Positions 25,108-38,708 are shown, counted from the stretch's first letter. The stretch: DNA of 64,000 nt from Kocuria sp. (GCF_030538595.1 NZ_JAUNTS010000002.1:62001-126000); one strand, 5' to 3'. A program made the numbers and translations. The notes: generated by a model from the letters alone, not told the origin.

Positions 25108-25731
25108 GTGAGTGAATCATCGCACCCACCGAAACCAGCAGAGGGGCAACCGGACACACGCCGGTTGTTGAACGCCGCGGACATTGACCGCGCTGTGACC
25201 CGTATTGCCCACGAAATCCTGGAGTCCAACCGCGGGGCACAGGATCTGGTGCTCTTGGGTATTCCGCGGCGCGGTTACCCGCTGGCCCAGCGCTTGGCCA
25301 CCAAATTGGCCGCCATAGATTCCTTTGACCCCGCCACCTCTCTGGGGCAGCTGGACGTCACCATGTACCGGGATGACTTGCGGCGCAACCCGTCCAAGGT
25401 GCCGTGGCCCACGGTCTTGCCGCAGCGCGGGATCGACGACGCCACGGTGGTCCTGGTGGACGACGTACTGTATTCGGGACGCACCATTCGTGCCGCACTC
25501 GATGCCCTCACGGAATTGGGACGGCCAGGCATTGTTCGGTTGGCGGTTCTGGTGGATCGCGGGCACCGAGAGTTGCCCATCCGGGCGGACTTTGTGGGCA
25601 AGAACCTTCCCACTGCCACCCGCGAGGTGGTCAAAGTGCGCTTGACGGAAATCGACGCTGTTGCCGCCGCGCCGGGCACCCCCTCTGACGCTGCTGAAGC
25701 CGCCGTGGATGAAGTGGTGATCGTGGGATGA
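25108..25731 (+). CDS. pyrR: Bifunctional pyr operon regulator / uracil phosphoribosyltransferase PyrR
   Basis: PyrR binds pyr mRNA leaders when UMP is abundant and has weak uracil phosphoribosyltransferase activity. The 207-residue protein has the type I PRTase fold: [16 protein letters not shown] (about 50-65), the dimer/RNA loop [11 protein letters not shown] (about 82-92) and the PRPP loop [21 protein letters not shown] (about 112-132). The GTG at 25108 is chosen because GGAAGG precedes it; the frame is open nine codons upstream, but those lie in the regulatory leader. It is the first gene of the pyr operon and overlaps pyrB by four bases. Confidence 0.95.
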   Translation: MSESSHPPKPAEGQPDTRRLLNAADIDRAVTRIAHEILESNRGAQDLVLLGIPRRGYPLAQRLATKLAAIDSFDPATSLGQLDVTMYRDDLRRNPSKVPWPTVLPQRGIDDATVVLVDDVLYSGRTIRAALDALTELGRPGIVRLAVLVDRGHRELPIRADFVGKNLPTATREVVKVRLTEIDAVAAAPGTPSDAAEAAVDEVVIVG

Positions 25732-26705
25732 AACACCTGCTGAGCACCCGCGATCTCACGCGTGAGTCGGCAATTCAGATCTTGGACACCGCAGACCGCA
25801 TGGCCCAAGTGAGCCAGCAGTCGGTCAAAAAATTACCGGCCCTTCGCGGACGAACTGTGGTCAACCTCTTCTTCGAGGACTCCACGCGCACGCGAATTTC
25901 CTTTGAGTCCGCAGCCAAGAGACTGTCTGCCGACGTCATCAATTTTTCCGCCAAAGGTTCCTCCGTCTCCAAGGGTGAGTCTTTGAAGGACACCGCACAA
26001 ACGCTGATGGCCATGGGGGCTGATGCGGTGGTGATCCGCCACGGGTCCTCGGGTGCACCGCAGCAGTTGGCAACGTCTGGCTGGATAGACGCCGCTGTGC
26101 TCAATGCCGGTGATGGGAAACACGAACACCCCACCCAGGCCCTCCTTGATGTGATGACCTTGCGCGAACACCGTGCACAGCTAGCGGGTACTGACACCGC
26201 TGGAACCGGGCTGGATGGACTGCACGTGGTGATCGTGGGGGACATCCTGCATTCTCGGGTGGCCCGCTCCAACATGTGGTTGCTCAACACTTTGGGGGCG
26301 CGGGTCACGTTTGTGGCACCCCCCACGCTGCTGCCCGTGGGGGTGGAGCACTGGCCGGCCCGGATTGTGTTCAACCTGGATGAGGCGCTGGCAGACGATC
26401 CCGATGCCGTCATGCTGCTGCGCGTTCAGCGCGAACGCATGCACGCGGCATTCTTCCCCTCGGAAGCCGAGTATGCGCGCTGGTGGGGTCTGACCCCGGA
26501 ACGCCTCCACGCCCTGGATGCAGCGGGCGCCGCCACCGCCATCATGCACCCCGGGCCCATGAACCGTGGCCTGGAGATTTCCTCCGTGGCCGCAGATTCT
26601 CCCCGCTCCACCGTGCTCCGTCAGGTGTCCAACGGTGTGGCAGTACGGATGGCCAGCCTCTATTTGTTGCTCACCGGTGATGACACCCCGGATGTGACGG
26701 CGTGA
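25728..26705 (+). CDS. pyrB: Aspartate carbamoyltransferase catalytic chain
   Basis: PyrB condenses carbamoyl phosphate with aspartate. The 325-residue protein has the carbamoyl-phosphate loop [13 protein letters not shown] (about 49-61), then [12 protein letters not shown] (about 77-88), the conserved HPTQALLD (about 133) and [11 protein letters not shown] near residue 275. All catalytic blocks are intact. No regulatory chain gene pyrI is present. The start ATG overlaps the pyrR stop, and pyrC follows after 58 bases. Confidence 0.97.
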   Translation: MKHLLSTRDLTRESAIQILDTADRMAQVSQQSVKKLPALRGRTVVNLFFEDSTRTRISFESAAKRLSADVINFSAKGSSVSKGESLKDTAQTLMAMGADAVVIRHGSSGAPQQLATSGWIDAAVLNAGDGKHEHPTQALLDVMTLREHRAQLAGTDTAGTGLDGLHVVIVGDILHSRVARSNMWLLNTLGARVTFVAPPTLLPVGVEHWPARIVFNLDEALADDPDAVMLLRVQRERMHAAFFPSEAEYARWWGLTPERLHALDAAGAATAIMHPGPMNRGLEISSVAADSPRSTVLRQVSNGVAVRMASLYLLLTGDDTPDVTA

Positions 26706-26763
26706 AGACCCAACGCTGGACCACGTCGATGGATGGCCCCAGGACCGAAGACAGGAAGCGATC

Positions 26764-28149
26764 ATGAGCCAGTACGCAGAACCCAACAGCTCCCCGGACA
26801 CCGGCCGCTGGCTCATCACCAACGCCAATGTGCTGGGGGAGACTGTCACTGACATTTTGGTGGTGGACGGGAAGATCGCCGCCATCCAGCCGGGGCTGGC
26901 TGAGCAGCAGGAGCTCTCAGGGCAACCAGATCTTGCTCAAGCTGTGGAATCGGCCACGATCATTGACGCAGCTCATCAGATTGCACTTCCGGGCTTGGTG
27001 GACATCCACACCCACCTGCGCGAACCGGGCCGTGAAGATGCTGAAACGGTGGAAACCGGAACCCGGGCAGCAGCCAAGGGCGGCTACACCGCGGTGTTCG
27101 CCATGGCCAACTCCCATCCCGTGGCGGACACCGCGGGTGTGGTGGAGCAAGTCTGGGGATTGGGACGAACCGCTGGCTGGACCCAGGTCCAGCCCATCGG
27201 AGCGGTGACAGTGGGTCTGGAAGGGCAACGGCTGTCCGAAATTGGTGCCATGGCGGAATCACGCGCTCAAGTCCGGGTGTTTTCGGATGACGGGAAGTGT
27301 GTTCATGACCCCCTGCTGATGCGCCGCGCCCTGGAGTACGTCAAAACCTTTGACGGAGTGGTGGCTCAGCATGCCCAAGAGCCGCGCTTGACCGAGGGCG
27401 CCCAGATGAATGAAGGTTCGGTTTCTGCAGATCTTGGATTGACCGGATGGCCTGCCGTGGCCGAGGAAGCGATCATCGCCCGGGACGTGCTTCTGGCTCA
27501 GCACGTGGGGTCACGGGTTCACATCTGTCATCTGTCCACTCAGGGCTCGGTGGAACTGGTGCGGTGGGCCAAGGAGAAGGGCATAAACGTGACCGCGGAG
27601 GTCACCCCGCACCATCTTCTTCTCACGGACGAATTGGTGCGTAGTTTTGACCCGGTCTACAAGGTCAACCCGCCGCTGCGCACGGATGACGACGTCGCTG
27701 CGGTGCGCGCCGCCGTGGCGGATGGCACGATTGACGTGGTTGGTACGGACCACGCCCCGCATCCCGCGGAAGACAAGCAATGTGAGTGGACCTGCGCGGC
27801 CATGGGCATGACAGGTTTGGAGACCGCGCTGTCTGTGGTGCAGCACACCCTGGTGGACACCGGCATGATCACCTGGCGTGATGTTGCCCGCATCATGTCC
27901 CAAACTCCCGCCCGTATCGGCCGGCTGGAGGACCAAGGCTGTGACCTGGAGGTGGGGGCACCGGCCAACATCGTGCTGTTCGATCCCGCCGCAGAAACTG
28001 TGGTGGACCCGCAGACCCACGCCAGCAAGGGCCGCAACAGCCCCTACAAAGGACTGACCTTGCCCGGTGCCGTCAAGGCCACGTTCTTCCGGGGCTATCC
28101 GGTGCTGCTCGACGGTGTTCTCATGCGCCCACATCCGGCCGCCGGATAA
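26764..28149 (+). CDS. pyrC: Dihydroorotase
   Basis: PyrC cyclises carbamoyl aspartate to dihydroorotate. The 461-residue protein is a type I (long) dihydroorotase. It has the metal motif DIHTHLREPG (about 80-89), the GTRAAAKGGYTAV segment, HVCHLST-like HICHLSTQG, EVTPHHLLLTDE (about 282-293) and GTDHAPHP (about 331) with the catalytic Asp. The ATG has GGAAG just upstream. Its active-site residues are complete, so it is an active enzyme rather than the inactive partner type. Confidence 0.96.
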   Translation: MSQYAEPNSSPDTGRWLITNANVLGETVTDILVVDGKIAAIQPGLAEQQELSGQPDLAQAVESATIIDAAHQIALPGLVDIHTHLREPGREDAETVETGTRAAAKGGYTAVFAMANSHPVADTAGVVEQVWGLGRTAGWTQVQPIGAVTVGLEGQRLSEIGAMAESRAQVRVFSDDGKCVHDPLLMRRALEYVKTFDGVVAQHAQEPRLTEGAQMNEGSVSADLGLTGWPAVAEEAIIARDVLLAQHVGSRVHICHLSTQGSVELVRWAKEKGINVTAEVTPHHLLLTDELVRSFDPVYKVNPPLRTDDDVAAVRAAVADGTIDVVGTDHAPHPAEDKQCEWTCAAMGMTGLETALSVVQHTLVDTGMITWRDVARIMSQTPARIGRLEDQGCDLEVGAPANIVLFDPAAETVVDPQTHASKGRNSPYKGLTLPGAVKATFFRGYPVLLDGVLMRPHPAAG

Positions 28150-28232
28150 TGGCATCTAGTACGTACCTGGCGGGCCGGGGCCGGCGCTCCGCCTCAGATT
28201 TCTCAGACTCAAAGGTGGCATGAGCGGTAATC

Positions 28233-28820
28233 ATGGATGAAAAACTCCTCACAGCCCTGATCCTGGCCGTATTCGTCGTCGTCCTCTTCACCCTGGTGGG
28301 GCGCGCGTGGCTTCGACGCACCCGGGCAGCTGAGGCGGCCGGTGGCCTGCCGGTGCTGCCGGAGGACATCGAATCGCGCGAACCTGTGGCTGTGGTGCCC
28401 GGAATGTACGTGGCCACCGTGGCCCACCAAATCCACCTGGAACGGGTGATGGCTCACAATCTGGGGCTGCGAACCTCCGCCACCGTTTTCACCTACCCGG
28501 ACGGCGTGCTGTTCGACCGCGACGGCGCCGACCCCCTGTGGGTGGCGGCCCAAGACATGGTGGGTCACGGCACCACCAATGGCATGGTGGGGAAGTTTGT
28601 GGAGCGTGACGGCATTGTGGTGCTCTCCTGGCGGTGGAACCAGACCGTGGTGGACACCGGCCTGCGCACCAAAACCCGTGAAGGCAAAGCCGACCTGCTC
28701 AACGCCCTGAGCGCCCTCAACGCCCAAACCACCGAGTACGGAACGGCCACCGAGCCTGAAACGGCCACCCCGAACTCGATTCATCAGACCCGCAATCCGT
28801 CCACCAAGGAGACACCGTGA
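28233..28820 (+). CDS. PH-like domain membrane-anchored protein of the pyr operon
   Basis: The 195-residue protein has one N-terminal membrane helix (about 5-27: [22 protein letters not shown]) and then a compact domain (about 50-165) with the pattern VPGMYVATV...[21 protein letters not shown], like the PH-like proteins found at this place in actinobacterial pyr operons. The tail is Thr/Glu rich. It sits 84 bases after pyrC and overlaps carA by four bases, so it is co-translated with carA. Its role in pyrimidine synthesis, if any, is unknown; conserved position is the only clue. Confidence 0.7.
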   Translation: MDEKLLTALILAVFVVVLFTLVGRAWLRRTRAAEAAGGLPVLPEDIESREPVAVVPGMYVATVAHQIHLERVMAHNLGLRTSATVFTYPDGVLFDRDGADPLWVAAQDMVGHGTTNGMVGKFVERDGIVVLSWRWNQTVVDTGLRTKTREGKADLLNALSALNAQTTEYGTATEPETATPNSIHQTRNPSTKETP

Positions 28821-30015
28821 GCTCGCTGTCCACCACACCCGCCGCACTGGTCCTTGAAGACGGCCGAATTTTCCGCGGCCACGCCTGGGGCGCCACCGGG
28901 GAAGCACTCGGGGAAGCCGTGTTCAGCACCGGTATGACCGGCTACCAGGAAACCATCACGGACCCCTCCTATGCGGGGCAGATCGTGATTCAAACGGCCC
29001 CGCACATTGGCAACACGGGAACCAATACGGAAGATGATGAATCCCGCCGCATCTGGGTAGAGGGCTACGCCGTGCGCGATGCTTCCCGGGTGGCTTCCAA
29101 CTGGCGCAATGAAAAGCCTCTGGATCAGTTGTTGGCCGAACAGGGCATTGTGTCCATCTGCGACATCGACACCCGGGCAGCCACTCGGCACCTGCGGGAC
29201 AAGGGCGCCATGAAGGCGGGAATTTTCTCCGGTGCCGCCCTGACCGATCGTACGGAAACCGAGTTGGTGCGCACCGTGGCAGAGCAGCCGTCCATGGCTG
29301 GGCGGCAACTGGCAGACACGGTCAGTGTGGAAGAGACCTACGTGGTGCAGCCCGCCGACCATGGCTGGGACGGCGAGCCGCGGTTCGACGTCGTTGCCGT
29401 GGACTTGGGTATCAAGGCCATGACCCCGCAGCGGATGGCCGAGCGCGGGTTGCGCGTTCATGTGGTGCCTGCCTCCACCACGTGGGAGCAGATCAGCCAG
29501 ATCAACCCGGACGGTGTGTTCATGTCCAACGGGCCTGGTGATCCGCAAACCGCCGAGCGCCAAATTGAGGTGCTGCGCGCCGTTTTACGCGCCGGGATCC
29601 CGTTCTTCGGCATCTGTTTTGGCAATCAGATGCTAGGGCGTGCCCTGGGCTTTGACACCTACAAGCTGCCTTTCGGCCACCGCGGCATCAACCAGCCCGT
29701 GATGGATCGCCGCACGGGCAAGGTGGAGATCACCGCGCAAAACCACGGATTCGCTGTGGACGCTCCCCTGGACGGCCCGGTGACCGCGCCGGTGGCGGAA
29801 TTCGGGCGGGTGGAGGTATCGCACGTGGGCCTCAACGACGACGTCGTGGAGGGGCTTGCCTGCCTGGACATCCCCGCGTTCTCGGTTCAGTACCATCCGG
29901 AAGCGGCGGCCGGCCCGCACGATGCCGCGTACCTGTTTGATCGTTTTGTGGACGTGCTGGCGGCCAACGCCACCTCTGACTCCACCACCCACCACCAGAC
30001 CGAGGAGCACAACTG

Positions 30016-30016
<1 letters not shown>
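28817..30016 (+). CDS. carA: Carbamoyl-phosphate synthase small chain (glutaminase)
   Basis: CarA releases ammonia from glutamine for CarB. The 399-residue protein has the small-chain start [43 protein letters not shown] (about 236-243) and the class I amidotransferase triad: the nucleophile Cys in [16 protein letters not shown] (about 262-277), and His and Glu in [10 protein letters not shown] (about 356). It starts with a GTG overlapping the previous stop and its own stop shares a base with the carB ATG. The order carA-carB ensures coupled synthesis of both chains. Confidence 0.97.
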
Positions 30017-33319
<3,303 letters not shown>

Positions 33320-33327
<8 letters not shown>

Positions 33328-34273
33328 ACAAGGTGGTGGAGAGCCGACTCCAGCCCAGGATCGGCCAACTCCAGTAGAGCACCGGCCACCTTCAGGTGCG
33401 CGGGATGCGTATGGCGTGCGGTTGGGCCGGGCCATTGCCCAGCGGGGGCCGCTGTGCGTGGGGATTGACGCTCACCCAGCGGTCATGGACGCCTGGGGTC
33501 TGCCGCAGACCCCAGCGGGCTTGTTGCGTTTGTCCATGACGGTCATTGAGGCTGTTGCGGATGGGGTGGCAGCCGTGAAACCGCAGGTGGCCTGGTATGA
33601 GGCCTACGGTTCCTCCGGCATGGCGGTTTTGGAGGAAACCCTGGCTGCGGCGCGGGAGGCCGGAGTGCTTTCCATTGCCGATGCCAAACGCGGGGACATC
33701 GGCTCCACCATGGAGGCTTATGCCCGAACCTGGCTGAGTGATGACTCTGCTCTGGCGGCCGATGCCGTCACTTTGAGCCCGTACCTGGGGGCGGGTTCCT
33801 TGGCTCCGGCCTTTGAACTGGCGGAAGCCACGGGGCGCGGTACCTACGTGCTGGCCTTGACCTCCAATCCGGAGGGGGCCTCCGTTCAACACAAGGGTGA
33901 CCGCGAATCAGTGGCCGCAGAAGTGGTCCGGTCTGTAGAAAATCGAAACACGAGCCTGTCAGACACGACACGCACAGTACGTGATCAAATTGTTATAAAT
34001 CCTCACGGTCTTGTGATCGGCGCCACGGTGGGGTCATCCCCGCTGGAGGTTGGCGTGGATCTGGCAAGTTTCAGCGGTTCCATCCTGGCGCCGGGCTATG
34101 GCGCCCAAGGGGCCACACCGGAGATGCTTGGCCAAGTGTTCGAGCAGGTCAGGGGTAGGGTTCTGGTGAATTCCTCCCGGGGAGTGCTGCGCGCCGGACC
34201 GTCAGTTGTGGCATTGCGTAACGCTGCGAGCGCGGCAACAGCTGAATTGAACGCTGTTCTTGCATCCGCATAA
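33320..34273 (+). CDS. pyrF: Orotidine 5'-phosphate decarboxylase (type 2)
   Basis: PyrF decarboxylates OMP to UMP. From the GTG at 33320 the protein has 317 residues. It belongs to the longer type 2 group used by actinobacteria: [19 protein letters not shown] (about 41-59), the catalytic [15 protein letters not shown] (about 128-142), [11 protein letters not shown] and [12 protein letters not shown] near residue 258. The frame is open back to 33287 inside carB; I chose 33320 because GGAG precedes it and it overlaps the carB stop by eight bases. The first 25 residues look disordered. pyrD and pyrE are not in the window. Confidence 0.93.
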
Positions 34274-34376
34274 GCGCTACTCGGGAGTAGGTTTTATGTC
34301 GGTTCCGGTGCCGTGACGCAGCGCCGTGGTGCAGTCTGGCGGCGGATGTGGCCACCATTTTTCATGTGAATACGCC

Positions 34377-34382
34377 TAAACT
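34377..34382 (+). promoter_or_regulatory. Candidate -10 of mihF
   Basis: TAAACT fits TANNNT and lies 82 bases before the mihF ATG in the 190-base gap after pyrF. A small hairpin CGGTTC/GAACCG lies in the predicted leader. Another AT-rich stretch at about 34289-34301 could also be a promoter. No clear -35. Confidence 0.35.
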
Positions 34383-34463
34383 CGCTAGTGGTAGCGGATC
34401 CATTCGGTTCTGGTCGAACCGTGGGCCCGAGATCCGCATGAACCAGAGAGGGAGAAGAACAAC

Positions 34464-34778
34464 ATGGCACTGCGTATGTTGACCGATGACGAGCGTGCAG
34501 CGGCACGCAAGAAGGCCACGGAGGCTCGGGCAGTTCGTGCCGAAGCCAAAGCGGCGCTGAAGGATCGCAAGATCACGGTGGCCAAGATCTTGGAGCGTGC
34601 TCAGGAGGAGGAGGCGCTGAGCCGCCTCAAGGTTTCTGACCTGTTGGAGTCCGCTCCGGGCATTGGAAAGGTGCGTTCGGCCGCGATCATGGAGGAGATT
34701 GGTATTGCCAAGACCCGCCGTGTGCGGGGCCTGGGTGTGCACCAGCGCAAGGCCTTGATCGAGTACCTGGACAACTGA
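34464..34778 (+). CDS. mihF: Actinobacterial integration host factor
   Basis: The 104-residue small basic nucleoid protein of the actinobacterial IHF (mIHF/sIHF) family is unrelated to the alpha/beta IHF of proteobacteria. Its N-terminal helix is rich in Lys, Arg and Ala (about 9-45). The conserved LLESAPGIGKVRSAAIMEEIGI (about 60-81) is the DNA-binding helix-two-turn-helix-like segment, and the protein ends in LGVHQRKALIEYLDN. A strong ribosome binding site (GAGGGAGAA) precedes the ATG, in line with high expression. It lies between pyrF and gmk as in most actinobacteria and is followed by a terminator-like hairpin. Confidence 0.96.
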   Translation: MALRMLTDDERAAARKKATEARAVRAEAKAALKDRKITVAKILERAQEEEALSRLKVSDLLESAPGIGKVRSAAIMEEIGIAKTRRVRGLGVHQRKALIEYLDN

Positions 34779-34798
34779 TCCACACCAGCGTCACCGAT

Positions 34799-34836
34799 TG
34801 TGGGCGCCCTCCGCAGCGACGCGGAGGGCGCCCACA
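34799..34836 (+). terminator. Hairpin after mihF
   Basis: A perfect 16-bp stem (34799-34814 with 34821-34836, TGTGGGCGCCCTCCGC and its complement) with a 6-base loop starts 20 bases after the mihF stop. There is no T-tract. It probably ends or attenuates transcription before gmk. Confidence 0.7.
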
Positions 34837-34910
34837 GCCGTTCAACCGGTACGCTGAACCGGTATTCCGCCAGACTTCCGCGTTCCACCAGAGTCCCGAA
34901 AGGTCTTCCT

Positions 34911-35525
34911 GTGTCCCAAGCCCACCCAGAACCCGTCACCCAGGAATCCGGTGGTGCCTCCTCGGTCACGGTCTTGGCGGGCCCCACCGCCGTGGGTAAA
35001 GGCACTGTCTCCACCTTTGTGCGGGATCACTACCGCCAGGTGTGGCTCTCGGTCTCGGCCACCACGCGCCATCCGCGGCCCGGGGAGATTGACGGGGTGC
35101 ACTACTACTTTGTGGATGACGCTGAATTCGACCGTCTGGTGCAGGCCGGCGACATGCTGGAATGGGCCGTGGTGCACAACTCCTACCGCTACGGAACACC
35201 GCGGCAAAAGGTGTTGGATGCCGTGGCGCAAGGCCGCAAGGTGCTGTTGGAGATTGACCTCCAGGGAGCCAGGCAGGTGCGCTCCTCCATGCCGGAGGCG
35301 CAGTTCGTGTTCCTGGCGCCACCCACCTGGGATGATTTGGTGTTGCGTCTCACCGGACGGGGTACCGAAACTGCGGAGGAACAGCGGGTGCGCTTGGAAA
35401 CCGCTAAGATAGAACTCGCGGCTGAATCCGAATTCGACCACACCGTGGTTAATGACCGGGTTGAGGCCGCTGCGGCAGCACTGGTTGAACTCATGGGTCT
35501 GGACCCCACTCCCGGTGCATCCTGA
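34911..35525 (+). CDS. gmk: Guanylate kinase
   Basis: Gmk phosphorylates GMP to GDP. From the GTG at 34911 the protein has 204 residues. It has the P-loop [14 protein letters not shown] (about 20-33), the GMP-binding block [26 protein letters not shown] (about 46-71), [16 protein letters not shown] and [13 protein letters not shown] (about 109-121). The start is chosen because GAAAGG precedes it at good spacing; an earlier start would run through the upstream hairpin. The next gene, rpoZ, begins 38 bases after its stop. Confidence 0.95.
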   Translation: MSQAHPEPVTQESGGASSVTVLAGPTAVGKGTVSTFVRDHYRQVWLSVSATTRHPRPGEIDGVHYYFVDDAEFDRLVQAGDMLEWAVVHNSYRYGTPRQKVLDAVAQGRKVLLEIDLQGARQVRSSMPEAQFVFLAPPTWDDLVLRLTGRGTETAEEQRVRLETAKIELAAESEFDHTVVNDRVEAAAAALVELMGLDPTPGAS

Positions 35526-35563
35526 AGCCGCTCACAGACATCCACATGGTTGGGAGCAATCTT

Positions 35564-36064
35564 TTGTCCATTCAGAACCAGGGCATCATCGAGCCGCCGG
35601 TTGATCGCCTGCTGGCCAAGTCCGATTCAAAGTACGGCCTGGTCATTTTTGCCGCGCGCCGTGCCCGGCAGATCAATGCCTACTACTCGCAGTTGCACGA
35701 AGGCCTCTTTGAATACGTTGGCCCGCTGGTCAATGTTGATCTCAATGAGAAGTCCCTGTCCGTGTCTCTGCGGGAGATCGACGAGGGTCTGATCCACTCC
35801 AGCGCAGTGGAGACCGCAGGCTTCTCCGAAAACGGCCAGCTGGTGGCGGAGACCGCCGCCGGGTCCACCGATTTTTACGGTGAGGACTTCTTTGGCACGG
35901 ACTCGGACCTGGATTCCTCCATGGTCTTTTCGGACACCACCTTGACGGTTGACGACTCCGCAACGCAGGCCAGCCAGGAGGGTGGCGAATTGCCCGCTGA
36001 AGAGCTGGCTCCGGATGCTGAGGCTGCTGTTGAGCAGGCGGACGTCTCTGACGAAGATCTCTGA
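35564..36064 (+). CDS. rpoZ: RNA polymerase omega subunit with acidic C-terminal tail
   Basis: Omega assists assembly of beta-prime into RNA polymerase. The family core is at the N-terminus: [38 protein letters not shown], then [20 protein letters not shown], which covers about 80 residues. A further 85 residues follow, very rich in Glu, Asp, Ser, Thr and Ala and probably disordered. The total of 166 is about twice the usual size. I chose the TTG at 35564 (SIQNQGII) because GGGAG lies seven bases upstream; an in-frame ATG at 35546 has no such site. Neighbours gmk and coaBC are standard. Confidence 0.92.
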   Translation: MSIQNQGIIEPPVDRLLAKSDSKYGLVIFAARRARQINAYYSQLHEGLFEYVGPLVNVDLNEKSLSVSLREIDEGLIHSSAVETAGFSENGQLVAETAAGSTDFYGEDFFGTDSDLDSSMVFSDTTLTVDDSATQASQEGGELPAEELAPDAEAAVEQADVSDEDL

Positions 36065-36083
36065 GATCGTCTGAACAGTCACC

Positions 36084-37364
36084 ATGCGCATCGTTTTGGG
36101 CGTAGGAGGGGGCATTGCAGCCTACAAAGCTGCAATGCTCCTTCGTCTTTTCTCGGAAGCAGGACACCATGTGGTGCCCATCCCCACCCGCGCAGCATTG
36201 GAGTTTGTGGGGGCTGCCACCTGGGAAGCTCTCTCCGGTGAGACAGTGAGCACTGAGGTCTTTGATCGAGTGCCCACCGTGAATCACGTGGGACAGGGAC
36301 AGGCTGCTGACCTGATCGTGGTGGCTCCGGCCACGGCGGACTTATTGGCGCGGGCTGCCAACGGCCATGCGGATGACCTGTTGAGCACCACGCTGCTGGC
36401 AACCCGGGCTCCCGTGCTGTTTGCCCCTGCCATGCACACCGAAATGTGGTTTAACCCGGCCGTACAGCGCAATGTGGCGGTTCTGCGGGAGCATGGTCAC
36501 ACTGTCCTGGAACCAGCGGAGGGGCGGCTGACGGGCAAAGATTCCGGTCCCGGTCGGCTGCCGGAGCCGGAGACCATTCGGGATGCGGCGCTGGCCCTGG
36601 TGAGTGGTGCATCGGTGAGTGGGCCGCTCAGCGGGGTGACCGCCGTCGTGTCAACGGGCGGAACCCAAGAGCCGTTGGATCCCGTGCGCTTCCTGGGCAA
36701 CCGATCTTCCGGTAAGCAAGGCATTGCGGTGGCGCGGGCCCTTGCCGCGGCCGGTGCCGCGGTGGAGCTGGTGGCTGCCCATGTTGACGTGCCACTACCT
36801 GCTGAGCGAGTAGCTGGGCCCCAGCACCCAGGGTTCACAGTGACTCGTGTTGGTTCGGCTGTGGAGTTGCAAACCGCCATGGAGCAACGGGCGGTGGAAG
36901 CCCACATTGTGGTCATGACAGCAGCCGTTGCCGACTTCCGTCCAGCGCAGGTGGCCACCAGCAAGATCAAGAAAACCGCGGATGAATCAGAGGCACCCGT
37001 GATCCATCTGGTGCGCAATCCGGATATCCTGCGCGGCTTGGTTGAGCAGCGGGAGCAAGCTCAGCCGCGGGAACAGAACGGCGATCAAGGGCAGCGGCGA
37101 ACTCAGGTGATCGTGGGTTTTGCGGCGGAGACCGGTGACGACCACCATGATTCCGTCTCCCTGGGCCAAGCCAAACTGGCTCGCAAGGGCTGTGACCTGC
37201 TGTGCGTCAACCAGGTGGGCACGGATTTGGTGTTCGGACAGGACACCAACGCCGTGACCATTCTGGCCGCGGACGGCACCCCACCGGTCACTGTGGAGGG
37301 TTCCAAGGATCACGTCGCCCGGGAACTGACCGCGCAGATCCGCAGGCTCCTGGGCACCTCCTGA
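36084..37364 (+). CDS. coaBC: Bifunctional phosphopantothenoylcysteine decarboxylase / phosphopantothenate-cysteine ligase
   Basis: CoaBC makes 4'-phosphopantetheine in two steps of coenzyme A synthesis. The 426-residue protein starts with the flavin-binding CoaC half (about 1-190): MRIVLGVGGGIAAYKAA, VNHVGQGQAADLIVVAPATA with the active His, and PAMHTEMW. The CoaB half (about 195-420) has STGGTQEPLDPVRFLGNRSSGKQG, VVMTAAVADFRP and the KIKK lysine segment. Both active sites look intact. The stop codon falls in the first unit of a 20-nt repeat. Confidence 0.95.
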   Translation: MRIVLGVGGGIAAYKAAMLLRLFSEAGHHVVPIPTRAALEFVGAATWEALSGETVSTEVFDRVPTVNHVGQGQAADLIVVAPATADLLARAANGHADDLLSTTLLATRAPVLFAPAMHTEMWFNPAVQRNVAVLREHGHTVLEPAEGRLTGKDSGPGRLPEPETIRDAALALVSGASVSGPLSGVTAVVSTGGTQEPLDPVRFLGNRSSGKQGIAVARALAAAGAAVELVAAHVDVPLPAERVAGPQHPGFTVTRVGSAVELQTAMEQRAVEAHIVVMTAAVADFRPAQVATSKIKKTADESEAPVIHLVRNPDILRGLVEQREQAQPREQNGDQGQRRTQVIVGFAAETGDDHHDSVSLGQAKLARKGCDLLCVNQVGTDLVFGQDTNAVTILAADGTPPVTVEGSKDHVARELTAQIRRLLGTS

Positions 37365-37400
37365 GCTGACCTCTGGCCAACTGAGCTGACTGCTGTCCAA
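37361..37400 (+). repeat. Two-unit 20-nt tandem repeat at the coaBC stop
   Basis: The units CTGAGCTGACCTCTGGCCAA and CTGAGCTGACTGCTGTCCAA agree at 17 of 20 positions. The first includes the coaBC stop codon. Confidence 0.65.
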
Positions 37401-37447
37401 GGCTGCGCCGTGGTGGGCGGCGGGGCTGAACTGTCTGCGGGGTTGGG

Positions 37448-37461
37448 TACCCTGGTGCTCG
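37448..37461 (+). promoter_or_regulatory. -10 of metK placing the transcript start on the GTG (leaderless)
   Basis: TACCCT (37448-37453) is followed by exactly seven bases and then the GTG at 37461, where transcription would start. No ribosome binding site precedes the GTG, in line with a leaderless message. Confidence 0.5.
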
Positions 37462-38708
37462 TGACTTTCAGCCCTGCATCCTCATCCGGTTCAGCCCGCC
37501 AAGCGGAGCTCGCGCCCGGGCGCACCAGCCTGTTCACCTCCGAATCCGTGACGGAGGGCCATCCGGACAAAATCTGTGACCGGATTTCGGACTCGATCCT
37601 GGACGCCTTGCTCACCAGCGACCCCGACTCCTCCGTGGCCGTGGAGACCATGGCCACCACGGGCTTGGTTCACGTGGCCGGTGAGGTGAAGTCCCGGGGC
37701 TACGTGGAGATTCCCTCCATTGTGCGCAAGACCATCCTGGACATCGGGTACAACTCCTCGGTTCAAGGATTTGACGGCAAGTACTGCGGGGTCTCCATCT
37801 CCGTGGGGGAGCAGTCCCCGGAGATTTACGAGGGCGTCTTCACCTCCCTGGAAACCCGAGAAGGCACGGCCAAGGACCCCCTGGACGCCCAAGGTGCCGG
37901 AGACCAGGGCATCATGTTCGGCTACGCCTCCAATGAGACCGAGGCCCTGATGCCGGCCCCCATCCACTGGGCGCACAGGCTGGCCGAACAGCTCACCCGG
38001 GTGCGCAAAGCGGCGGTCCTGGAGGATCTGCGTCCCGACGGCAAAACTCAGGTGACATTGCGCTATGACGGCCTGACACCGGTGGCCGTTGACACCGTGG
38101 TGGTCTCCTCCCAACATGTGGAGCGTTATGCCCTGGAGCAGCTGCGCCATGACCTCCGCGAATCCGTGATTGTGCCGGTGCTGGAAGAAACCGGGCTGGA
38201 TCTGACCGATGTCAAGGTGATCATCAATCCGGCCGGGAACTTCATCACGGGTGGACCGGTGGGGGATGCGGGCCTGACCGGGCGCAAGATCATTGTGGAC
38301 ACCTACGGCGGCATGGCCCGCCACGGCGGCGGTGCGTTTTCCGGCAAAGATCCCTCCAAGGTGGACCGCTCTGCGGCCTACGCCATGCGGTGGGTGGCCA
38401 AGAACGTGGTGGCGGCAGGTTTGGCAGACCGGGCAGAGGCTCAGGTGGCTTACGCCATTGGCAAGGCGCGACCCGTAGGCGTATACGTGGACACCTTCGG
38501 CACGGAAAAAGTTGACCCGGCCTCCATTGAGCGGGCCGTGCTGGATGTTTTTGATCTACGCCCGTTGGCCATCATTGAGGATCTGGATCTCAAACGACCC
38601 ATCTACGCCAAGACTGCCGCCGGAGGCCACTTTGGCCGCACCGATCCCGATTTCACGTGGGAGCGCACGGACCGCGCTGAGGCGCTGCGCGCAGCTGTGA
38701 ATGCCTGA
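37461..38708 (+). CDS. metK: S-adenosylmethionine synthase
   Basis: MetK makes S-adenosylmethionine from methionine and ATP. From the GTG at 37461 the protein has 415 residues. It has the N-terminal [27 protein letters not shown] (about 22-48), [22 protein letters not shown] (about 147-168), [29 protein letters not shown], and the P-loop-like [19 protein letters not shown] (about 291-309). The frame is open 17 codons further upstream, but those run through the promoter. The priA ATG overlaps its end by eight bases. Confidence 0.97.
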   Translation: MTFSPASSSGSARQAELAPGRTSLFTSESVTEGHPDKICDRISDSILDALLTSDPDSSVAVETMATTGLVHVAGEVKSRGYVEIPSIVRKTILDIGYNSSVQGFDGKYCGVSISVGEQSPEIYEGVFTSLETREGTAKDPLDAQGAGDQGIMFGYASNETEALMPAPIHWAHRLAEQLTRVRKAAVLEDLRPDGKTQVTLRYDGLTPVAVDTVVVSSQHVERYALEQLRHDLRESVIVPVLEETGLDLTDVKVIINPAGNFITGGPVGDAGLTGRKIIVDTYGGMARHGGGAFSGKDPSKVDRSAAYAMRWVAKNVVAAGLADRAEAQVAYAIGKARPVGVYVDTFGTEKVDPASIERAVLDVFDLRPLAIIEDLDLKRPIYAKTAAGGHFGRTDPDFTWERTDRAEALRAAVNA

